Shown here one piece after another: positions 1 to 8,541 of a DNA stretch of 64,000 nucleotides (positions are counted from its first letter, which is position 1; every line of letters starts with the position of its first letter). The position numbers and the translations under genes are program-made. The notes below the pieces were generated by a model. It was not told where the DNA came from, searched no databases, and saw only the letters and a program-made list of their open reading frames with translations. This stretch comes from Stutzerimonas stutzeri. GTDB taxonomy: Bacteria > Pseudomonadota > Gammaproteobacteria > Pseudomonadales > Pseudomonadaceae. The stretch spans positions 4,712,001-4,776,000 of the forward strand of contig NZ_CP139348.1 of the NCBI RefSeq assembly GCF_038561965.1. Reading direction: 5' to 3'.

Positions 1-132
1 CCGAGGAAAAGGGTTGCGGCGACCTCGCCGGCCGCTGAACCCGCGTTGAAATGCGCCGTCATCTGGCGCACCCTCGGCGGCATCGGCTAGGCGCCAGCGC
101 GCCTTGCCCAGCCATTCGCCGAGGATTCCGCC

Positions 133-546
133 ATGCGTCAGTCACTCACCCTCGCCTTGTTTGCCCTGCTGCTAGCCGGCTGTGCGGGGCCGTTGCCGCA
201 ACCCGACCCGAACATGGCCTGGGTCGACATGACCGCGCAGACCAGCGACATCTTCATGTCCGACCAACTGGACGGCAAACGCACCCCCGACGGTCGCTAT
301 TTTCAGGTCCCGCCGGGCGCGCATGAACTCGAGGCACGCTATGAATTCGAAGTGACAGGCGGCGCCTTCGGCCTGTTTGGCGAAACCCACACCATGCGCT
401 GCACCATGGTGATCCGCTACGACGACTTCCAGCCCGGCCAGCGCTACCTATTCCAGGCCCGCTCGCTGGGCTTCACCCCGCAGGGCTGGTTGCGCGACGA
501 ACAGCGCAACGTGGTGGCCGAGGCCAAGGCCGAGCACTGCCGCTGA
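133..546 (+). CDS. Putative outer-membrane lipoprotein
   Basis: A 137-residue protein with a type II signal peptide: a short basic N-terminus, a hydrophobic stretch and the lipobox LLAGC, so Cys17 would be lipidated. The mature part has no domain I recognise; it contains a central segment around residues 55-100 rich in beta-prone residues and two further cysteines near residues 90 and 136. The ATG at 133 follows a GAGG Shine-Dalgarno by 8 bases. The next gene starts 41 bp downstream on the same strand, so the two may be co-transcribed. Lipoprotein status is well supported; function is unknown. Confidence 0.75.
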   Translation: MRQSLTLALFALLLAGCAGPLPQPDPNMAWVDMTAQTSDIFMSDQLDGKRTPDGRYFQVPPGAHELEARYEFEVTGGAFGLFGETHTMRCTMVIRYDDFQPGQRYLFQARSLGFTPQGWLRDEQRNVVAEAKAEHCR

Positions 547-587
547 GCCGCCTGCGCACCGAGCGCATTCATTGCATGAGGTAACCG

Positions 588-1583
588 ATGTCCCGTATTG
601 CCCAGACCCGTTTTTCCGCACTCGACCTGGCCCCCATCCGTGACGACGGCACGCCAGCCCAGGCGTTGCATAACGCTCTGGCCCTGGCGCGCCACGTCGA
701 ACAGCTCGGCTTCGAGCGCTTCTGGGTCGCCGAGCACCACAACATGGACGGCATCGCCAGCGCTGCAACGGCCGTGCTGATTGGCTACCTGGCTGGCAAC
801 ACCTCGCGCATCCGCCTTGGTGCCGGCGGCGTCATGCTGCCCAATCACGCACCGTTGGTGATCGCCGAGCAGTTCGGCACGCTGGAAGCGCTCTACCCGG
901 GTCGCATCGATCTGGGGCTCGGCCGCGCGCCAGGCGCCGATCAGTTCACCGCCCATGCCCTGCGCCGCGACCGCATGGGCAGCGCCGACGATTTCCCGCA
1001 GGACGTCGAGGAGCTGGAACTGCTGCTCGGCCCACGCCAACCCAATCAGCGCGTCATTGCCATGCCCGGCGTCGACAGCAACCTGCCGATCTGGCTGCTC
1101 GGCTCGAGCCTGTTCAGCGCGCAGCTAGCCGCGGCCAAGGGCCTGCCCTACGCCTTCGCTTCGCATTTCGCGCCGCGCTACATGCACCAGGCAATCAAAC
1201 TCTACCGCGACAACTTCAAGCCATCGGCGGTGCTCGACAAACCCTATGTGATGCTCGGCGTACCGCTGATCGCCGCCGACAGTGACGAGCAGGCCGAATA
1301 CCTGGTGACCAGCGTCTACCTGCGCATCCTCTCGCTGATCCGCGGCCAGAGCCTGGTGCTGCGCCCGCCGGTGCAGAGCATGCAGGGCCTGTGGTTGCCC
1401 CACGAACAACAGGCAGTGGGCGATTTCCTCGGCCTGGCGCTGATCGGCGGTCCGGAAAAGGTTCGCGCGCGGCTCGACGTGCTGCTCGAGCAGACCCAGG
1501 CCGACGAGCTGATCTTCACCTGCGACCTCTACGAAACCGCCGACCGCCACCGCGCCTTCGAGATCGTCGCCGGGTTGCGCTAG
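588..1583 (+). CDS. LLM class flavin-dependent oxidoreductase (luciferase-like monooxygenase)
   Basis: A 331-residue cytosolic protein of the bacterial luciferase-like superfamily, MsnO8/YhbW-type subgroup. These enzymes use reduced FMN supplied by a separate reductase to oxygenate a small substrate, or act as F420/FMN oxidoreductases. Visible hallmarks are the N-terminal SALDLAPIRDD strand, RFWVAEHHNMDGIASAA (around residues 43-60) and YPGRIDLGLGRAPGAD near residue 100, which line the flavin site in this TIM-barrel family. Length is normal. The ATG at 588 follows GAGGTAAC. It may be co-transcribed with the lipoprotein gene upstream. The family is clear; the substrate cannot be told. Confidence 0.9.
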   Translation: MSRIAQTRFSALDLAPIRDDGTPAQALHNALALARHVEQLGFERFWVAEHHNMDGIASAATAVLIGYLAGNTSRIRLGAGGVMLPNHAPLVIAEQFGTLEALYPGRIDLGLGRAPGADQFTAHALRRDRMGSADDFPQDVEELELLLGPRQPNQRVIAMPGVDSNLPIWLLGSSLFSAQLAAAKGLPYAFASHFAPRYMHQAIKLYRDNFKPSAVLDKPYVMLGVPLIAADSDEQAEYLVTSVYLRILSLIRGQSLVLRPPVQSMQGLWLPHEQQAVGDFLGLALIGGPEKVRARLDVLLEQTQADELIFTCDLYETADRHRAFEIVAGLR

Positions 1584-1881
1584 GGTCTGTTGCCGTTCCC
1601 CCTGGGCTGCGATGCCACGCCAAATGGCCGCCCCGCCGGGGCGTTGCGCCAGGTGTCGGAGGCCGCTAACGGTCGCGCCTTTGCCAAACCCGCACGCCGC
1701 ATGGCGCCAGTTGCCGCGCTTCCGTCGGGTCGCGAGCCAAACGGCAATCGACTCGGGTAGCGTGCCGCCGTCCTGACCGACGGCGACCTTCCTCGACTCC
1801 GGCGACGAACCCTGCCGCCAGCCTCCGCTCCAATGGCACAACCCTCCGGGCGCACCTCGCGCCTCGCCATCGGACAACCTG
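1584..1881. other. Intergenic gap between monooxygenase and antiporter
   Basis: About 300 bases of GC-rich sequence. I see no credible coding region on either strand, no clear sigma70 promoter and no terminator with a T-run. It presumably carries the promoter of the antiporter gene. Confidence 0.4.
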
Positions 1882-3246
1882 ATGAATTTTCTCGAATGGA
1901 TGGCCATTCTTGGCGTCCTGCTGCTCATCCTTGCCCTGGCCTCGGCGTACCTGCGCTGGCTACCGGTGACGACCTCGCTGATCTATCTCGGTTTCGGCCT
2001 GCTCATTGGCCAGCTCGGCGTGGGCCTGTGGGAAATGGAGTTCCTGCACATCGCCGGCTGGATGGAACACCTCACCGAGATCGCCGTGCTGGTGTCACTG
2101 TTCGTCAGCGGGCTGAAACTGCGCATGCCGTTGAGCCACCCGGCCTGGAAGAGCGCGTACGTATTGGCCGGCCCAGTAATGCTGGCATGCATCGCCGGTG
2201 TCGCCGCCTTTTGTCATTACGTCCTCGGGCTGCACTGGGGCATTGCCGTGCTGATCGGCGCGATTCTGGCACCCACCGACCCGGTGCTGGCCAGCCTGGT
2301 GCAGGTGAACAACTCACGCGACAGCGACCACGTGCGCTACGGGCTGTCCGGCGAGGCCGGCTTCAACGACGGCACCGCGTTCCCCTTCGTCGTCTTCGGC
2401 CTGCTGTTGATCGAACAAGGCAGCGTCTCTTCGGGCTGGGTTGGCGACTGGGCGCTGCACCGGCTGATCTGGGCCGTACCCGCCGGGCTAACACTTGGTT
2501 ATCTGCTGGGCCGCTTGATCGGCAAGCTGGCGATCTTCCTGCGCGCGCGGCATGCCGACACCTCGATGTCGCCCAACGATTCGCTGGCGCTAGCCTTGAT
2601 CGCGCTGGCCTACGTTGGCGCCGAGCTGATTGGTGCCTGGGGCTTTCTCGCGGTGTTCGCTGCCGGGCTGGGCCTGCGTCATGCCGAAAAGGATGCCGCG
2701 CACGAATCGGAAACGCCGTCCGAAGAGCTGATTGCCCACGCCGTGCCGCACCTTGCCGAAGGTGGGCTGACGCCACGGGAGTTGCCACTGGAGGGGCAGA
2801 AGATAGCCGAGCCCAAAGTCGCCGCCGGCGTGATGATGGGCGACATCCTGACCTTTGGCGGCCAACTGGAGCGCAGCCTGGAAGTGCTGCTGGTGACCAT
2901 GCTCGGCGTACTGGTCTCGGTGCACTGGGATTGGCGCGCCGTGCCGCTGGCACTGGCGCTGTTCGTGGTGATCCGACCGCTTAGCGTATGGCTGCTGATG
3001 CCGCGCCGCTATCTGGATCGCACGCAATGCCTGACGGCAGGCTGGTTCGGCATTCGCGGCATCGGCAGTCTCTACTACCTGAGCTACGCGGTGACCCACG
3101 GCCTGTTGCCGTCCGAAACGGACGCCATCATTTCCCTGGTGATATCGGTGGTGGTGCTGAGCATCGTGGTACACGGCCTGAGCACACAGCCGCTGTTGCG
3201 GCGCTACGAACGCAGCCGCGGCCAAGCGCCCACCAGCCACGGATAA
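1882..3246 (+). CDS. Cation/proton antiporter, CPA1/NhaP type
   Basis: A 454-residue inner-membrane protein with about 12 hydrophobic segments, starting MNFLEWMAILGVLLLILALASAYL. The motif ILAPTDPVLAS near residue 130 and the segment GEAGFNDGTAFPFVVFG around residues 157-173 (ND pair) are the ion-binding region of NhaP/CPA1 exchangers, which export Na+ or K+ in exchange for H+. A hydrophilic loop near residues 270-310 separates the last helices. No C-terminal TrkA domain is fused. The start at ATG 1882 lacks a strong Shine-Dalgarno. It converges on the dodecin gene. The family is secure; the transported ion is not. Confidence 0.9.
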   Translation: MNFLEWMAILGVLLLILALASAYLRWLPVTTSLIYLGFGLLIGQLGVGLWEMEFLHIAGWMEHLTEIAVLVSLFVSGLKLRMPLSHPAWKSAYVLAGPVMLACIAGVAAFCHYVLGLHWGIAVLIGAILAPTDPVLASLVQVNNSRDSDHVRYGLSGEAGFNDGTAFPFVVFGLLLIEQGSVSSGWVGDWALHRLIWAVPAGLTLGYLLGRLIGKLAIFLRARHADTSMSPNDSLALALIALAYVGAELIGAWGFLAVFAAGLGLRHAEKDAAHESETPSEELIAHAVPHLAEGGLTPRELPLEGQKIAEPKVAAGVMMGDILTFGGQLERSLEVLLVTMLGVLVSVHWDWRAVPLALALFVVIRPLSVWLLMPRRYLDRTQCLTAGWFGIRGIGSLYYLSYAVTHGLLPSETDAIISLVISVVVLSIVVHGLSTQPLLRRYERSRGQAPTSHG

Positions 3247-3261
3247 GGCCGGCATCCCGGG

Positions 3262-3294
3262 CAGGCGACCGTGCAGCCGCTGCCGGGTCGCCTG
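3262..3294. terminator. Inverted repeat between convergent genes, possible terminator
   Basis: A perfect 9-bp inverted repeat, CAGGCGACC and GGTCGCCTG, with a 15-base loop lies in the 57-bp gap between the converging antiporter and dodecin genes. There is no T-run on either strand, so factor-independent termination is uncertain. Confidence 0.35.
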
Positions 3295-3303
3295 AGCGGC
3301 AGA

Positions 3304-3519
3304 TCAGCTGTTGGCGAGGCGGAAGCCGACCTTCATGGTGACCTGGAAGTGCCCGACCTTGCCGTTCTCGACGTGACCACGAATCTCGCCGACCTCGAAC
3401 CATTCGACGTTCTGCAGCGAACTGCTGGCCTCGGCGATGCCGTTCTGAATTGCCTCATCGACGCTGTTACGCGAGGAACCGACGATTTCAACCTTCTTGT
3501 ACGTGTGATGATCCGACAT
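3304..3519 (-). CDS. Dodecin family flavin-binding protein
   Basis: A 71-residue protein beginning MSDHHTYKKVEIVGSSRNSVDEAI, the typical dodecin size and sequence (beta1, helix, beta2 with NVEWFEVGEIRGHV, then FQVTMKVGFRL). Dodecins form hollow dodecamers that bind riboflavin or FMN and buffer free flavin. The conserved Trp in the VEWFEV segment stacks on the flavin ring in characterised members. The ATG follows AAGGGG by 8 bases. It is monocistronic by position. Confidence 0.92.
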   Translation of the reverse strand: MSDHHTYKKVEIVGSSRNSVDEAIQNGIAEASSSLQNVEWFEVGEIRGHVENGKVGHFQVTMKVGFRLANS

Positions 3520-3783
3520 TGAACAATCCCCTTCTGGTCTGGAGAGCCTCCGCTCGGTAATGACGCATCCTGTTGATTGAGGCCCGCGTTGCGGCTCGGA
3601 AGTTCAGCGGAGCGGGTGAACGGCACGCGAGCGAATGAGACTGGATTCATCAAAGGCGCCCCGCTCCTGCGCTGGCACCTCCCAAGGAGCCAACGAGGAC
3701 CCTCCAGCGTCCCATCGATGCGTAGCGCCGGCCACGGCTGCGTGGAGACGATCAGTCACGGCGCGGGGCGCTGCGCGCGGACA

Positions 3784-3881
3784 CGTAGGATGGGCTGGGC
3801 GGCACTTTGCATGGACTCGCAGAATAGCCTTCAGCCCACCGGCAACCATGGCCCCATTGGTGGGCTAAAGCCCACCCTACC
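3784..3881. repeat. Degenerate REP doublet (GTAGGGTGG family)
   Basis: The right arm is a clean hairpin, GGTGGGCT-AA-AGCCCACC followed by CTAC (3859-3880). The left arm begins CGTAGGATGGGCTGGGC and is interrupted, ending CTTCAGCCCACC at 3829-3840. It is an older copy of the same element as 4003-4062. Confidence 0.6.
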
Positions 3882-4002
3882 GCTTGCACTCGCACTCGAT
3901 GCATCGATAGCGCTGGTGCAGCTCACCAACCATCAAGGTCAACTGCGCGGCATTCTGCTCGGAGCTCGTAGGCTGCGAACAGGTCAGCGCTCCGCACGCA
4001 CT

Positions 4003-4062
4003 CGTAGGGTGGGCTTCAGCCCACCGGTAACTGCTCATTGGTGGGCTGAAGCCCACCCTACC
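4003..4062. repeat. Intact REPIN-like inverted doublet
   Basis: Two copies of the hairpin unit GTAGGGTGGGCTTCAGCCCACC in inverted orientation, separated by 14 bases. Each unit is itself a GGTGGGCT/AGCCCACC palindrome, so the whole forms a long cruciform. Further copies occur near 20.0, 20.7, 26.1, 32.4, 41.7 and 55.0 kb. Confidence 0.8.
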
Positions 4063-4064
4063 GA

Positions 4065-4280
4065 TCACTCGATGCGTCGATACGCGTAGTGCTGCGGCTT
4101 GAATACCTGGTTGAAATGCCGACCCAGCGAGTCGGCGTCGAGCAGGGCTTGCACCGCTTCGGGTGGCACCTGTTCGTAGTGGTACAGCGCGCCGCTGCTG
4201 AATTCCACTTCCAGCACCTGCCGCTCGGGGTCGTAGCCAAGCGAGCGCAGGCTGCGCGAGTTGACGGCGGCGCGCTTCAT
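4065..4280 (-). CDS. KTSC domain-containing protein
   Basis: A 71-residue protein, MKRAAVNSRSLRSLGYDPERQ at its start, then LEVEFSSGALYHYEQVP and a C-terminal LGRHFNQVFKPQH. This matches the KTSC domain, a small fold named for a Lys-Thr-Ser-Cys motif near the C-terminus; here that region reads SLGRHFNQVFKPQHYAYRR, so the family motif is only partly kept. The ATG at 4280 overlaps the stop of the ABC transporter as ATGA, so translation is probably coupled. An upstream in-frame start at 4328 would lie inside the ABC gene and is rejected. Function is unknown. Confidence 0.8.
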   Translation of the reverse strand: MKRAAVNSRSLRSLGYDPERQVLEVEFSSGALYHYEQVPPEAVQALLDADSLGRHFNQVFKPQHYAYRRIE

Positions 4281-6082
4281 GCGCTCGGGTCGGCTTCCTG
4301 GGCGAAGCCCTCGGCCTGCATGCGCCACAGCGCATCGAATTCGCCACCGCGGCGGCGCAGTTCCTGCGGTGGGCCGTCCTCGACGATGCCTCCATCGCGC
4401 AGCACGATGATGCGGTCGAAGCTCGACAGCGTGGACAGCCGATGCGCCACCGCGACCACGGTGCGGTTGTGCACCAGGTTGTTCAGCGCCGCCTGGATCT
4501 CGCCTTCGGACTGGGTATCCAGCGCCGAAGTGGCCTCGTCGAGGATCAGGATCGGTGCGTCCTTGAGGAACGCGCGGGCGATCCCCAAACGCTGACGCTG
4601 ACCGCCGGAAAGCATCACGCCGCGCTCGCCCACCAGGGTGTCGTAACCCTGCGGCAGCTCGCGGATAAAGCCGTCGCAGAAGGCCCGGCGCGCCGCCTCG
4701 GTGACTTCCTCGTCGCTGGCATCAGGACGGCCGTAGCGGATGTTTTCGCGGATGCTGCGGTTGAACAGCGCGGTTTCCTGCGGCACCACGGCGATCTTCT
4801 CGCGCAGGCTGTCCTGGCTGACGCCACGAATGTCCTGGCCATCGATGAGTATGCGTCCATCCTGCACGTCGTCGAGGCGCTGGATGAGGTTGATCAGGGT
4901 CGACTTGCCGGCGCCGGACGAACCCACCACGCCGACCTTCTGCCCGGCCGGTATGTGCAGGTCCAGCCCTTCGAACACGGCCCCGCGATCGGGGTAGGCA
5001 AAGCGAACGCGTTCGAAGGTGATGTCGCCTTCGGCCAGCATCAGCTGGTTATCGGTGTCGTCCAGGCCATGGGGCTGCACGATGATACGCAGGGTGTCGT
5101 CGATGGCGCCGAGCTGCTGCGTGGCATCCACCAGCGCCAGCGCCAGGTCCCGCGAGCCATGCAGGATGCGGAAGGTCAGCGCGCTGACCAGCACCACATC
5201 GCCAGCCGTCACCGAGCCGCCGATCCACAGCTGGATCGCCCAGATCAGCATGCCGCCGGCCATCACCGACAGGCAGATGTCATGCATCACCCGGGCTTTT
5301 TCCAGGTACATCCAGCTGCGTCGTTGGGCGCGGGCCTCGTAACTAATCTCATGGGCCAGGCGTTCGGCCTCGCGGTCGCGGGCGGAGAAGGCCTTGATGG
5401 TCCAGACGTTGGAAACCGCATCCACCAGTTCGCCGCCGACCCGTGCCGATTGCGCAGCAAAACGTTGGTGCTTGTAGCGGCCACGGATGCCGAAGCCGGT
5501 GATCAGCACCGCGACGATGGCGACGAAGACGATCAACGCCACCGCCATCCGCCAGTCGACGGTGAACAGCACCACCACGGCGCCGAGAAAATCGACGATC
5601 GGCGGTACGATCTTCCACACCAACCCACCGTAGATCGAACCGGCAGCGGCCCCCAGCGCGGAGATGCGATTGCCCAGCGAGCCGGCGAAATGCTCGGTGA
5701 AATAGCGCATCGGATGGCCGGTCAGGTGCTTGAACAGGTCGACGCGAATATCCACCACGCTGGCCACCACGGTGCGGCAGCCGAGCCAGCCACCCAGGCG
5801 CCAGAACACGTTCTCGGTGACGATCAGCCCGATGAACAGCCCCAGCGGCAACCAGACGTTGGCCGAACCGCGATCCGCAGTGCCCTGCGCCATCGCATCG
5901 ACCAGCAGCTTCATGCCGTACTGCACCGCCACCGCGCAGCTGGCGGCGCCGATGATCAGCGCTAGCAAGCCGCTGAAATGCCAAGGCCGGGCACAGACGT
6001 AGTGCCAGAGAAAGGCGACCGGCCGGCTGGGCAGCGGCACCTCGCTCGGCTTGGTGTTTGGCACAGCGGCCGCCTGGTTCAT
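4277..6082 (-). CDS. ABC exporter, fused permease and ATPase (MsbA-like)
   Basis: A 601-residue half-transporter with an N-terminal six-helix ABC membrane domain (residues 30-330) and a C-terminal ATPase. Walker A GSSGAGKS is at 387-394, signature LSGGQ at 491-495 and Walker B ILILDE at 511-516, all intact. Such proteins dimerise in the inner membrane and export lipids, lipid-linked sugars or peptides. Its start overlaps the glycosidase stop by four bases (ATGA) and its own stop overlaps the KTSC start the same way. Lying after a glycosyltransferase, a UDP-galactopyranose mutase and a glycosidase, it probably exports the glycoconjugate they make. The substrate is inferred only from context. 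Confidence 0.9.
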   Translation of the reverse strand: MNQAAAVPNTKPSEVPLPSRPVAFLWHYVCARPWHFSGLLALIIGAASCAVAVQYGMKLLVDAMAQGTADRGSANVWLPLGLFIGLIVTENVFWRLGGWLGCRTVVASVVDIRVDLFKHLTGHPMRYFTEHFAGSLGNRISALGAAAGSIYGGLVWKIVPPIVDFLGAVVVLFTVDWRMAVALIVFVAIVAVLITGFGIRGRYKHQRFAAQSARVGGELVDAVSNVWTIKAFSARDREAERLAHEISYEARAQRRSWMYLEKARVMHDICLSVMAGGMLIWAIQLWIGGSVTAGDVVLVSALTFRILHGSRDLALALVDATQQLGAIDDTLRIIVQPHGLDDTDNQLMLAEGDITFERVRFAYPDRGAVFEGLDLHIPAGQKVGVVGSSGAGKSTLINLIQRLDDVQDGRILIDGQDIRGVSQDSLREKIAVVPQETALFNRSIRENIRYGRPDASDEEVTEAARRAFCDGFIRELPQGYDTLVGERGVMLSGGQRQRLGIARAFLKDAPILILDEATSALDTQSEGEIQAALNNLVHNRTVVAVAHRLSTLSSFDRIIVLRDGGIVEDGPPQELRRRGGEFDALWRMQAEGFAQEADPSA

Positions 6083-7233
6083 GGCATGACTGCAACTGGT
6101 TGCGGCGCGGGACTGGCGTGGGTGAATCGCGTTTGCTGCAGGCGCAACTCATCGGCCAGCCCCTGGTGCACGCAGCGATTGCCGTACTCGTCGGGGAAGC
6201 CGAACAGCCCGACCGGACAATGTCGCTCATCGGTCCAGCCGGGATAATCCAGCACCGGGTACAGACAGATGCCCTCTACCGGTACACCGCCCTGCATGGC
6301 CAGCCCGGCCTGCTCGCTGACGTAGCGCAGCCAGTCGCCGCGCACATCACCTTCCGCACCCGTTTCGGCGATCAGCAATGGCCGCTGATAACGCTGCCAG
6401 ATCTCCCGCAGAATGCCCCTGAACGGTCGATAATCAGGATTATCGCGGTCGATCGTGCAGCCATCTTCGTGATACCACTGGTTATCGGAGTAATAGTTCA
6501 CACCGATGATATCGAGGTATTGCGGCGCGCCGCCGAGGCCGGGCCAGAGCTCGCCGACCAGCATGTCCCAAACCTGGAACTGGGACAGCCGGAAATCTTC
6601 CGCGGCACGACGCGGGCCGGGCCGATCATTGCGCGAGGTTACGTGGATGGCCGGATCGACCTGAACGAAGCGCGCTCGCGGATCGACGTCACGGATGGCT
6701 TCGATCGCAGCAATGGACGCGCGGATCAACTGGTGCTTGAGCTCGAAGCCACGGCCACGCGCCATCGGATTGAAATAGGCCTCGTCGCCGCCGGCCCACG
6801 CCCAGAAGGAGATTTCATTGAGCGGCGCATAGAACGGCACTGCATCGGTTTCGTCCTTGATCACCTGGGCGGCCGCCGCGGCGTAGCGAGCGAAGCGCTC
6901 GACGAACTGCGGGCGCCAGATGTCGATGTCGTCCGGCCAGCCGTAATGGCAAAGATCCCAGATCACCTGGGTGCCCTGGCGCTGCGCCGCCTGCAGCATC
7001 GGCAGGAAGCTCGACCAGTCATACTGCCCCGGCGTGCGCTCGATCAGGTGCCAGCGCAACCCGTCGCGCACGCTGTGCAGGCCGTGCCGATGCAGCTCGG
7101 CATAGTCTTGCGCGGCCCAGCGGTCATGCCCCGTCGCGGCGATCAGGTCGAGACGCCGGCCGTCGCTGCGCCGGTGGTTCGAGCACTCGAAACCGCCGAG
7201 GAAAAAACTCTTGAACAGGCTGGGATGATGCAT
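6079..7233 (-). CDS. Clan GH-A glycoside hydrolase (family 1-like)
   Basis: A 384-residue protein without an obvious signal peptide. It has a TIM-barrel glycosidase pattern: the general acid/base Glu140 in APLNEISFW and the nucleophile Glu290 in LLIAETGAEG, 150 residues apart as expected for clan GH-A retaining enzymes. The loop YLDIIGVNYYSDNQWY (239-254) resembles the GH1 NYY segment. The ATG follows GAGGTAAACG. It lies 87 bp after the UDP-galactopyranose mutase and overlaps the ABC exporter by 4 bp. It may trim or transglycosylate the product of the neighbouring glycosyltransferase; as no signal is seen, it likely acts in the cytoplasm. Family assignment beyond GH-A is uncertain. Confidence 0.8.
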   Translation of the reverse strand: MHHPSLFKSFFLGGFECSNHRRSDGRRLDLIAATGHDRWAAQDYAELHRHGLHSVRDGLRWHLIERTPGQYDWSSFLPMLQAAQRQGTQVIWDLCHYGWPDDIDIWRPQFVERFARYAAAAAQVIKDETDAVPFYAPLNEISFWAWAGGDEAYFNPMARGRGFELKHQLIRASIAAIEAIRDVDPRARFVQVDPAIHVTSRNDRPGPRRAAEDFRLSQFQVWDMLVGELWPGLGGAPQYLDIIGVNYYSDNQWYHEDGCTIDRDNPDYRPFRGILREIWQRYQRPLLIAETGAEGDVRGDWLRYVSEQAGLAMQGGVPVEGICLYPVLDYPGWTDERHCPVGLFGFPDEYGNRCVHQGLADELRLQQTRFTHASPAPQPVAVMP

Positions 7234-7320
7234 CGTTTACCTCATGGATGACTCGATAGCAGCCCACACGGCATTGGCCACCGCGTGGCGGCAAGTCTCA
7301 TGCATAGCGACCGTTTCGCT

Positions 7321-8541
7321 TCAGCCGAGTTGCTCGGGCACCGCTTGCGGCTGCGTTGCCAGCTCGGCTTCCTCGATGCGCTTGTACAGCGCCAGCGCCT
7401 GACCGACCACCTGATCCATGTTGTAGTACTTGTAGGTGCCGAGCCGACCAACAAAGGTCACACCCGGTGTCTGGTCGCCAAGCTGCTGGTAGCGTTTGTA
7501 CAGTTCGGCGTTTTCCGGCCGCGGGATCGGATAGTAGGGATCACCTTCGGCCGACGGATATTCATACGTGATGCTGGTCCGTGGATGCACCTGCCCGGTG
7601 AGGTGCTTGTACTCGCTGATGCGCGTGTAGGGCACGTCCTCGCTCGGGTAGTTGACCGTACCGACCGGCTGGAACTGCTCCTGCTCGAGCTGCTTGTGCT
7701 CGAACTTCAGCGAGCGGTACGGCAGCTTGCCGAAGCGGTAATCGAAGTATTCATCGATGGGGCCGCAGAAGATCAGGTGGTCGTACTGCACCTCGTCGCG
7801 GATCTCGCGGTAGTCGGTGTTGATCATCACCTTGATGTTCGGATGCGCGAGCATCTTCTCGAACATCTTGGTGTAGCCGTACTTGGGCATCTGCTGGAAG
7901 GTGTCGGTGAAGTAGCGATCATCGGTATTGGTGCGCGTCGGGATGCGCGAGGTGACCGACTTGTCCAGCTGCGACGGGTCCAGGCCCCACTGCTTGCGGG
8001 TGTAGCCGCGGAAGAACTTCTGGTACAGCTCGCGGCCGATGCCGTTGATCACCACGTCTTCGCTGGTCTGGATGTTCTCCACCGGTTCGGCGCGGCTGGC
8101 GAGAAACTCCGCCGCTTCCTCTTCGGTGGTCATGTTCAGGCCGTAGAGCTTGTTCAGCGTGGTCATGTTGATCGGGATCGGCACTTCCTGGCCATCCACC
8201 TGGGCCAGTACGCGGTGCTCGTAAGGGCGCCACTCGGTGAACTGCGAGAGGTAATCGACGATGCGCTGCGCATTGGTATGGAAGATGTGCGGCCCGTAGC
8301 GGTGGATCAGCACGCCGGCTTCGTCGTAATGGTCATAGGCATTACCGCCGATATGCGGACGGCGGTCGACCACCAGCACGCGCTTGTTCAGCCCGGCAGC
8401 CAGGCGCTCGGCGAGCACGCTGCCGGCGAAACCGGCGCCGACGATGAGGTAGTCGAAGCCACGCCTTTGCGCCTGCGGCTCTTCGCCGGCACCGCCGCCT
8501 AGACGCTCCGGATTACTGTCTTGCGGGCTCATATCGCGCAT
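7321..8541 (-). CDS. glf: UDP-galactopyranose mutase
   Basis: A 406-residue flavoenzyme that interconverts UDP-galactopyranose and UDP-galactofuranose. The FAD-binding loop YLIVGAGFAGSVLAERLA is at residues 31-48, followed by HIGGNAYDHYDEAGV and HRYGPHIFHT, all typical of Glf; RKQWGLDPSQL and GTYKYYNMDQVVGQAL near the C-terminus also match. The chosen ATG at 8541 has AAGGAG 8 bases upstream and overlaps the glycosyltransferase by 13 bp; a second ATG at 8532 would give an ATGA overlap. galE, which supplies UDP-galactose, faces this operon. Expected in the cytoplasm. Confidence 0.93.
   Translation of the reverse strand: MRDMSPQDSNPERLGGGAGEEPQAQRRGFDYLIVGAGFAGSVLAERLAAGLNKRVLVVDRRPHIGGNAYDHYDEAGVLIHRYGPHIFHTNAQRIVDYLSQFTEWRPYEHRVLAQVDGQEVPIPINMTTLNKLYGLNMTTEEEAAEFLASRAEPVENIQTSEDVVINGIGRELYQKFFRGYTRKQWGLDPSQLDKSVTSRIPTRTNTDDRYFTDTFQQMPKYGYTKMFEKMLAHPNIKVMINTDYREIRDEVQYDHLIFCGPIDEYFDYRFGKLPYRSLKFEHKQLEQEQFQPVGTVNYPSEDVPYTRISEYKHLTGQVHPRTSITYEYPSAEGDPYYPIPRPENAELYKRYQQLGDQTPGVTFVGRLGTYKYYNMDQVVGQALALYKRIEEAELATQPQAVPEQLG

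Larger units (their letters stand above)
3520..4064. other. Non-coding gap containing two REP-type doublets
   Basis: No credible gene in 545 bases. Open frames here are made by the hairpin repeats and are not conserved-looking. The gap holds a decayed repeat doublet (3784-3881) and an intact one (4003-4062), listed separately. Confidence 0.6.

Noticed and set aside
3577..4089. A 170-codon frame across the dodecin-KTSC gap
   Set aside because: Much of it is translation of the hairpin repeats; no conserved domain and no Shine-Dalgarno.
4442..5965. A 507-codon plus-strand open frame antisense to the ABC exporter
   Set aside because: It is a shadow of a GC-rich coding strand: composition is Asp/His/Gln/Arg-rich with no recognisable motif, while the minus strand encodes a complete ABC exporter.
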